A stretch of DNA of 10,484 nucleotides from Betaproteobacteria bacterium RIFCSPLOWO2_02_FULL_62_17 (lineage in GTDB: Bacteria > Pseudomonadota > Gammaproteobacteria > Burkholderiales > SG8-39). The translations under genes and the position numbers were made by a program. This document shows, piece after piece, positions 7,005-10,484 of this stretch. The DNA lies in contig MEQV01000034.1 in assembly GCA_001770355.1 (NCBI GenBank), positions 1,876 through 12,359 of the forward strand, written 5' to 3'. The stretch's first letter is position 1, and every line of letters starts with the position of its first letter. The notes beneath the pieces are model-generated. The model ran no database searches. It saw nothing but the letters and a program-made list of their open reading frames with translations, and was not told where the DNA came from.

Positions 7005-7037
7005 TTTATATCTTATTTATGGAATTTAAATAATCAA
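7005..7037 (-). promoter_or_regulatory. Candidate promoter for the ketopantoate reductase-family gene
   Basis: In an AT-rich patch on the minus strand, TTGATT (7032-7037) pairs with TAAGAT (7010-7015) at 16 bases, a plausible sigma-70 promoter. An overlapping TATAAA (7005-7010) stands 21 bases from the same TTGATT. The transcript would start near 7000, about 20 bases before the TTG start. The remaining part of 6983-7117 shows no further feature. Confidence 0.5.
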
Positions 7038-7117
7038 AATATACATGCTGATCCTTTAAACTCTAAACTGAATGTTTGACATTTTCAGCCAACCACCGGC
7101 CCATGCGGCGCTTGCGC

Positions 7118-8281
7118 TCAGCGTCCCGGATAAAATCCCTTGATCCCCAGCCCCAGGCGCTCGCGGCTGTACATCACCGCGTTGCGGTCCCAGGCAATGC
7201 CGAGGTGGCCGCCCGCGGCATACACGTCGCGAAAGGTTCGCTGCAGATGGTTGTCGAGAAACATGCCGGTGCCGCCTGATGCTTCGAACAGGCGCGCCAC
7301 GGCGCGCTGCGCGAGCTTCACGGCATAGGCGGCGTTGCGCGAGGCGAGCGCCAGGTCGTGCTCGTCGGTGTAAGCACCGGCAGAGAGTTTCGCCATGATT
7401 TCGCGCGCGGTACCCAATATCAGGCGCCGCGCAGCTTCGCTTTCGGCGGCCGATTCGGCCAGGCGCAGCTGCAGGTTTTCCGCGTCGGCCATGCGCTTGC
7501 CACGAACCGCCGTGGCGCGCATCTTCTGCGCAAAATCTTCCACCGCGCCCTCGGCGGCGCCCACTGGCACCGAGGCAAGCGCCATCTGCGCAATGCCGCG
7601 CTGCGGCATGCGATAGACCGGCGCCTTGTTCACCTGTGCGCCGGGCGTCCGGCCTTCGAACACCAGGTTCTCGTCAAGCACCCGGTGTTCAGGAACGAAC
7701 ACGTGGTCCAGCTCGAAATCGCAACTGCCGGTGGCAGCCATGCCCACGGCATGCCAGTTATCGATGATGCGGCGGTCCCTGGCGGGAATCAGCATCAGGG
7801 CAGGGTAGGGCGGGCCATCGTCGCTCGGCACCATGCCGCCGACGAAACTCCATTGCGCATGGTGCACGCCGCTGGAGAAATGATAGCGGCCGGATACGAG
7901 CAGGCCGCCCGCCACTTTTTCCGCCTTGCCGCTGGGCGCATAGGAGGAGGACACCAGCACCTGCGGATTTTCGCCCCAGACTTCCTGCTGCGCCTGCTCC
8001 GGAAAAAGGGCCACCACGCAAGCGTGTTCGCTGTAGACGTTGCTGACCCAGGCCTGCGAGGCGCAGCCGTGCGCCAGTTCCATCGATACCGCGCAGATGC
8101 TGTCCAGGCCGAGTTCCAGTCCGCCGAAGCGCGCCGGCTGGCAGATGCGCGGAAATTTTGCCGCGACGATGTCGGCTATGGTTTCCTCAGGAACGCGACG
8201 CTGTGCCTCGGCGCCCGCCGAGCGCTCGCGCCACAGCGGCGCGAGTGCGCGGGCACGCGCGACCAGGGCGTCGCCGGGCAC
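7118..8281 (-). CDS. Class D flavin-dependent monooxygenase, acyl-CoA dehydrogenase fold (HsaA/HpaB-like)
   Basis: With a GTG start the product has 387 residues, close to the 390-400 usual for this family. Domains in order are an N-terminal helical domain (1-105, with PARFGGLELG and QAWVSNVYSEHACVVALFP), a central beta domain (106-200, with SSSYAPSGKA, SSGVHHAQWSFVGG and NWHAVGMAATGSCDFELDHV), and a C-terminal helical acyl-CoA dehydrogenase type 2 domain (about 222-360, with APVYRMP and LFEASGGTGMFLDN). This matches HsaA and p-hydroxyphenylacetate hydroxylase oxygenases, which use reduced FMN/FAD and O2 to hydroxylate phenols. The flavin reductase partner is not in the window. The frame extends to an ATG at 8428, but that part overlaps the upstream gene and is unlike the family. 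The GTG (8279-8281) begins one base after the upstream TAG and has no clear Shine-Dalgarno sequence, so translation is probably coupled. The substrate is unknown. Confidence 0.9.
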   Translation of the reverse strand: MPGDALVARARALAPLWRERSAGAEAQRRVPEETIADIVAAKFPRICQPARFGGLELGLDSICAVSMELAHGCASQAWVSNVYSEHACVVALFPEQAQQEVWGENPQVLVSSSYAPSGKAEKVAGGLLVSGRYHFSSGVHHAQWSFVGGMVPSDDGPPYPALMLIPARDRRIIDNWHAVGMAATGSCDFELDHVFVPEHRVLDENLVFEGRTPGAQVNKAPVYRMPQRGIAQMALASVPVGAAEGAVEDFAQKMRATAVRGKRMADAENLQLRLAESAAESEAARRLILGTAREIMAKLSAGAYTDEHDLALASRNAAYAVKLAQRAVARLFEASGGTGMFLDNHLQRTFRDVYAAGGHLGIAWDRNAVMYSRERLGLGIKGFYPGR

Positions 8282-8282
8282 T

Positions 8283-8957
8283 CTAGCGTGCAGCGAAGCA
8301 GTAGAACAGTCCGTTGCCGCCCGAACTGCGCAGCGCTTCCTGGCTGCAGCCGCGCGAAGCGTGCGAATGATTCCAGGACTTCGCGGCAAGGTGCTCGGAA
8401 AGCCCCGAGCGGTCGGAATGTCCCACATTCGCTGAACCGTCGGCCGTGCTCCTGGTCCAGTTGCCGCAGGTGGTGTCCGCGATCATGTGGAAGGCGCGAC
8501 CCTGGGAATCCGAACCTGTGAGGATGTCGTGCATGTTCGGCTTGTCGCCGCGCCCGTTGACCATCTGCCCTCGCTCGGTGAGGACGGTTTGCTTGGTGAG
8601 CTTGGCCTGATCCGAGTGCAGGTCGTCCAGATTTTTCGCGACCAATTCGCCTTTGGCGTTGTACCAGGGGCCGTTGCCGATGCGGTCGCGCGCATTCACC
8701 GCCTTTTTGCCGCCGCTTTGAACCGTGCTCAAGTATGCGCGCCAGTTGCGATTGCCTGCTCCAGCGGCTTTGGCCAGGTTCTGGCAATGCTTGTCGGCGC
8801 CTGCCAGGCCGCCCAGGTCGGCACCCTTGCCGGATCCCGCGCTGGTGGCGAAAAAGTTCATTTTCTTGTCCGCGCTGCCTTGCTGCGCCCAGCCGGTGCC
8901 GCTGAACCCTGCTGCGGCGAGTGCGACCAAAGCCCACGCTCCTTTATTGATAGGCAT
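8283..8957 (-). CDS. Secreted four-cysteine protein of the bacterial 'lectin' family, endostatin-like
   Basis: The 224-residue protein has a signal peptide (MPINKGAW, hydrophobic core, cleavage after GWA at about 24). The mature part contains NFFATSAGSGKGADLGGLAG (34-53) leading to ADKHCQNLAKAAGAG, then NWRAYLST (71-78), AVNARDRIGNGPWYNAKG (86-103), NMHDILTGSDSQGRAF (141-156), DTTCGNWTRS (161-170) and GNGLFYCFA (214-222). Such proteins are commonly annotated as lectins in proteobacteria. The four cysteines (58, 164, 204, 220) and the surrounding blocks are spaced as in the endostatin domain of collagen XVIII, a C-type-lectin-like fold, which predicts nested disulfides 58-220 and 164-204. No function is established. 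The start is ATG at 8957, preceded by GGGGGT. A weak promoter (TTTACC, 17 bases, TAGCCT) may lie in 8958-9079. Its stop is one base before the monooxygenase start. Confidence 0.85.
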   Translation of the reverse strand: MPINKGAWALVALAAAGFSGTGWAQQGSADKKMNFFATSAGSGKGADLGGLAGADKHCQNLAKAAGAGNRNWRAYLSTVQSGGKKAVNARDRIGNGPWYNAKGELVAKNLDDLHSDQAKLTKQTVLTERGQMVNGRGDKPNMHDILTGSDSQGRAFHMIADTTCGNWTRSTADGSANVGHSDRSGLSEHLAAKSWNHSHASRGCSQEALRSSGGNGLFYCFAAR

Positions 8958-9022
8958 ATTTTGACCCCCAAAGTTTCAGTTGATTTGATTGCCCCTGCCG
9001 CGCATAAGGCTAGCAGGAGTGT

Positions 9023-9045
9023 TGCCTGCGGTAAAGGATCAGGCA
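9023..9045. repeat. Short inverted repeat between the MFS and lectin-like genes
   Basis: TGCCTG (9023-9028) and CAGGCA (9040-9045) are perfect 6-base complements with an 11-base spacer, 35-57 bases beyond the end of the MFS gene. A T-run does not follow on the minus strand, so it is at best a weak terminator. It also overlaps the weak promoter candidate for the lectin-like gene. Confidence 0.3.
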
Positions 9046-9079
9046 GGATAGAGGGCCCTTCTGATTCATCCGGTGTTTA

Positions 9080-10336
9080 TCAGCGGGCGTTGGTCAACGA
9101 GCCGCGGTGCCAAAAATGCTCGCGCCATGAATACGCGATCAGTACGGCACTGGCGAGGCCGAGAACGCAATAAATGGTCGCGGTTGGCGTAAAGCCCAGG
9201 CTGGTGACCAGCGGCGCGAACAGCAGAATTCCAGGCATGTTGCTGTAGATCATCAGCATGCGAATGCCCATGACCCGGCCGCGGTATTCGGGCTCGGTGT
9301 TTTTGAGCAGGATGACTGTCATGGGCACGAGGCACGATGCCTGCGACATGCCGGCGAAGAACAGCGCCGCCGCTCCCCACAGCGGGTCGGTCATCTGCGC
9401 AAAAACGATCAGCATGACAAACCAGCCCGATGCGCCGACTATCATCAGCCGGGCCGGATTGACCATGCTGCTGAAGCGGCTGACCAGCATCGAGCCGAGC
9501 AGCGCCCCGCAGGAGCCGCTGGCCACCAGAAAGCCCAGCGTGGTCTGGTCGGCCTGATAGACCTCCTTGGCCACGTAGGGCAGCAGGGCCATGAAAATCG
9601 GAAACGCGCTGGCGTTGAGCACCAGCGCCAGGCACATCACGCCCTTGATATGCGGCGTTTTCCACGTATAAACCATGCCCTCTTTGAGTTCCTTCCAGGG
9701 TGAAGCGCGCACGATTTTCGCCGCGCCCGCCTGCAGCGCGATGCGCACCCGACCAGCGTGCCGCGTCAGCATCGTGCTGGCCGCATACAGACTGCAAATC
9801 GCGATATAGGCCGGCGCCATGCCCAGCGCCGCCACCACCCCGGCGCCGGTAATCGCGCCGAAGATGCGTGCCAGGTCCTGGGTGGTGCGCTGGATGCCCG
9901 CGGCGCTCATCAGATGATTGGGCGGCATGATTTCGCTGATCACGGCATTGCGCATGCCGATATCTGATGGGCGCACCATTCCCGTCACCGCGGCGATGAT
10001 CAGCACGATGATCGGATTGAGAACACCGGTCAGCACGCACACCAGCAGGGTTGCCGCGGTGCAGGTGTAGATGCCGCGCATCGCACAAAGCGTGTTGCCC
10101 TGGCCGACGCGGTCGCCGACCACACCGAGAATGGGCCCCAGCAGCGTGCCGAGGTGGTGCATTGAAACATAGAGGCTCAGCATGAACACCGACCGGGTTT
10201 CGACCAGAACGTACCAGGCCAGGATGATGCTTTCCATTTCGAAGGCGAACGAAGCGCACAGGTCCGCCGGCCACTGAAAGCGGAAGCTCCTGACCTGGAA
10301 CGGGGCGAGCGCCGAGGCGCGCTGCGCGGCGCTCAA
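9080..10336 (-). CDS. Major facilitator superfamily transporter, exporter-like (MFS_3 type)
   Basis: The 418-residue product is hydrophobic throughout with about 12 predicted membrane helices in two halves. The first loop carries the MFS motif A variant GVVGDRVGQ (71-79). Other family-like stretches are RPSDIGMRNAVISEIMPPNH (122-141), an N-domain segment typical of EntS/MFS_3 proteins, ALLGSMLVSRFS in the second half, and EPEYRGRVMGIRMLMIYSNM near the C-terminus. Relatives include siderophore exporters and many uncharacterised drug-exporter-like proteins; sequence alone does not give direction or substrate. The start is a TTG at 10334-10336, with SAAQRASALAPFQVRSFRFQ following; upstream in frame there is no ATG or GTG before a stop at 10385-10387. 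The Shine-Dalgarno match is weak. A possible small upstream frame overlaps this start. Nothing in the neighbouring genes points to a siderophore or drug pathway. Confidence 0.9.
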   Translation of the reverse strand: MSAAQRASALAPFQVRSFRFQWPADLCASFAFEMESIILAWYVLVETRSVFMLSLYVSMHHLGTLLGPILGVVGDRVGQGNTLCAMRGIYTCTAATLLVCVLTGVLNPIIVLIIAAVTGMVRPSDIGMRNAVISEIMPPNHLMSAAGIQRTTQDLARIFGAITGAGVVAALGMAPAYIAICSLYAASTMLTRHAGRVRIALQAGAAKIVRASPWKELKEGMVYTWKTPHIKGVMCLALVLNASAFPIFMALLPYVAKEVYQADQTTLGFLVASGSCGALLGSMLVSRFSSMVNPARLMIVGASGWFVMLIVFAQMTDPLWGAAALFFAGMSQASCLVPMTVILLKNTEPEYRGRVMGIRMLMIYSNMPGILLFAPLVTSLGFTPTATIYCVLGLASAVLIAYSWREHFWHRGSLTNAR

Positions 10337-10413
10337 GGCTGCGCCCGATATTGCAGAACCCGGCGCGTCAAATCTGCGGCTCCTTTATTCGATTCGATGC
10401 AGGCGCGGCGCAT
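10333..10413 (-). CDS. Possible small leader ORF, or tail of a larger gene, overlapping the MFS start
   Basis: A minus-strand frame from ATG at 10413 encodes 26 residues (MRRACIESNKGAADLTRR then VLQYRAQP) and ends in a TGA that overlaps the MFS TTG start as TTGA. GGAAG stands five bases before the ATG. The same frame stays open upstream to the window edge, so it could also be the C-terminus of a gene beginning outside. Codon choice upstream of the ATG is not strongly GC-biased at third positions, unlike the genes here, so chance is possible. No family was recognised. Confidence 0.3.
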   Translation of the reverse strand: MRRACIESNKGAADLTRRVLQYRAQP

Positions 10414-10484
10414 TGTACTTCCGCCGCTGATGTACTGTGCTGGAGGAAGGCGCGCTCGCCAGGCAGAAAGCATCCGCCCAGCCG
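10388..10484. other. Right edge of the window, upstream of the MFS gene
   Basis: Apart from the small minus-strand frame above, I see no recognisable gene or RNA. A purine-rich GGAGGAAGG (10442-10450) on the plus strand resembles a ribosome binding site, but no ATG, GTG or TTG stands at a useful distance after it. Confidence 0.3.

Noticed and set aside
8282..8428. N-terminal extension of the monooxygenase from an ATG at 8428
   Set aside because: It overlaps the lectin-like gene by almost 150 bases, is Arg/Ala-rich, and does not resemble the family; the GTG at 8281 gives the usual length.

Overview
The window is GC-rich and tightly packed. Every supported gene lies on the minus strand, so transcription runs from high to low coordinates. 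A tripartite tricarboxylate transporter with a Bug-type binding protein, a VOC protein, a ketopantoate reductase paralogue and a class D flavin monooxygenase together suggest a betaproteobacterium, probably of the Burkholderiales. This is an inference from gene content, because no rRNA or other marker gene is present.

In order of transcription: 10336-9080 encodes an MFS exporter-like transporter with a TTG start, preceded by a possible small open frame whose stop overlaps that start. 8957-8283 encodes a secreted four-cysteine protein of the bacterial 'lectin' family with endostatin-like spacing. One base after its stop, a GTG starts a flavin-dependent monooxygenase of the HsaA/HpaB-like acyl-CoA dehydrogenase fold (8281-7118). 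After an AT-rich promoter island comes a ketopantoate reductase-family oxidoreductase with a TTG start (6982-5990), then a VOC/extradiol-dioxygenase-like protein (5726-5109). A 471-bp gap follows with a second AT-rich promoter island and a GC hairpin. Next is a complete tctC-tctB-tctA operon (4637-1646), then a decayed glycoside hydrolase family 15 fragment (about 1560-1276), then a CapA-family metallophosphatase-like gene that runs off the left edge (1072-1).

The tct operon is the clearest functional unit: TctC captures a carboxylate in the periplasm and TctA/TctB import it. The monooxygenase, reductase-family and VOC genes beside it suggest catabolism of an organic, possibly aromatic, acid. 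No pathway can be assigned, since the flavin reductase partner, ring-cleavage downstream enzymes and a regulator are not in the window.

I found no RNA gene, CRISPR array or intact mobile element. I did not find a clearly new multi-gene system. The points most worth a second look are the endostatin-like secreted protein and its near-overlap with the monooxygenase, the internally deleted GH15 relic, the nine-G tract inside tctA, and the architecture of the two AT-rich promoters.
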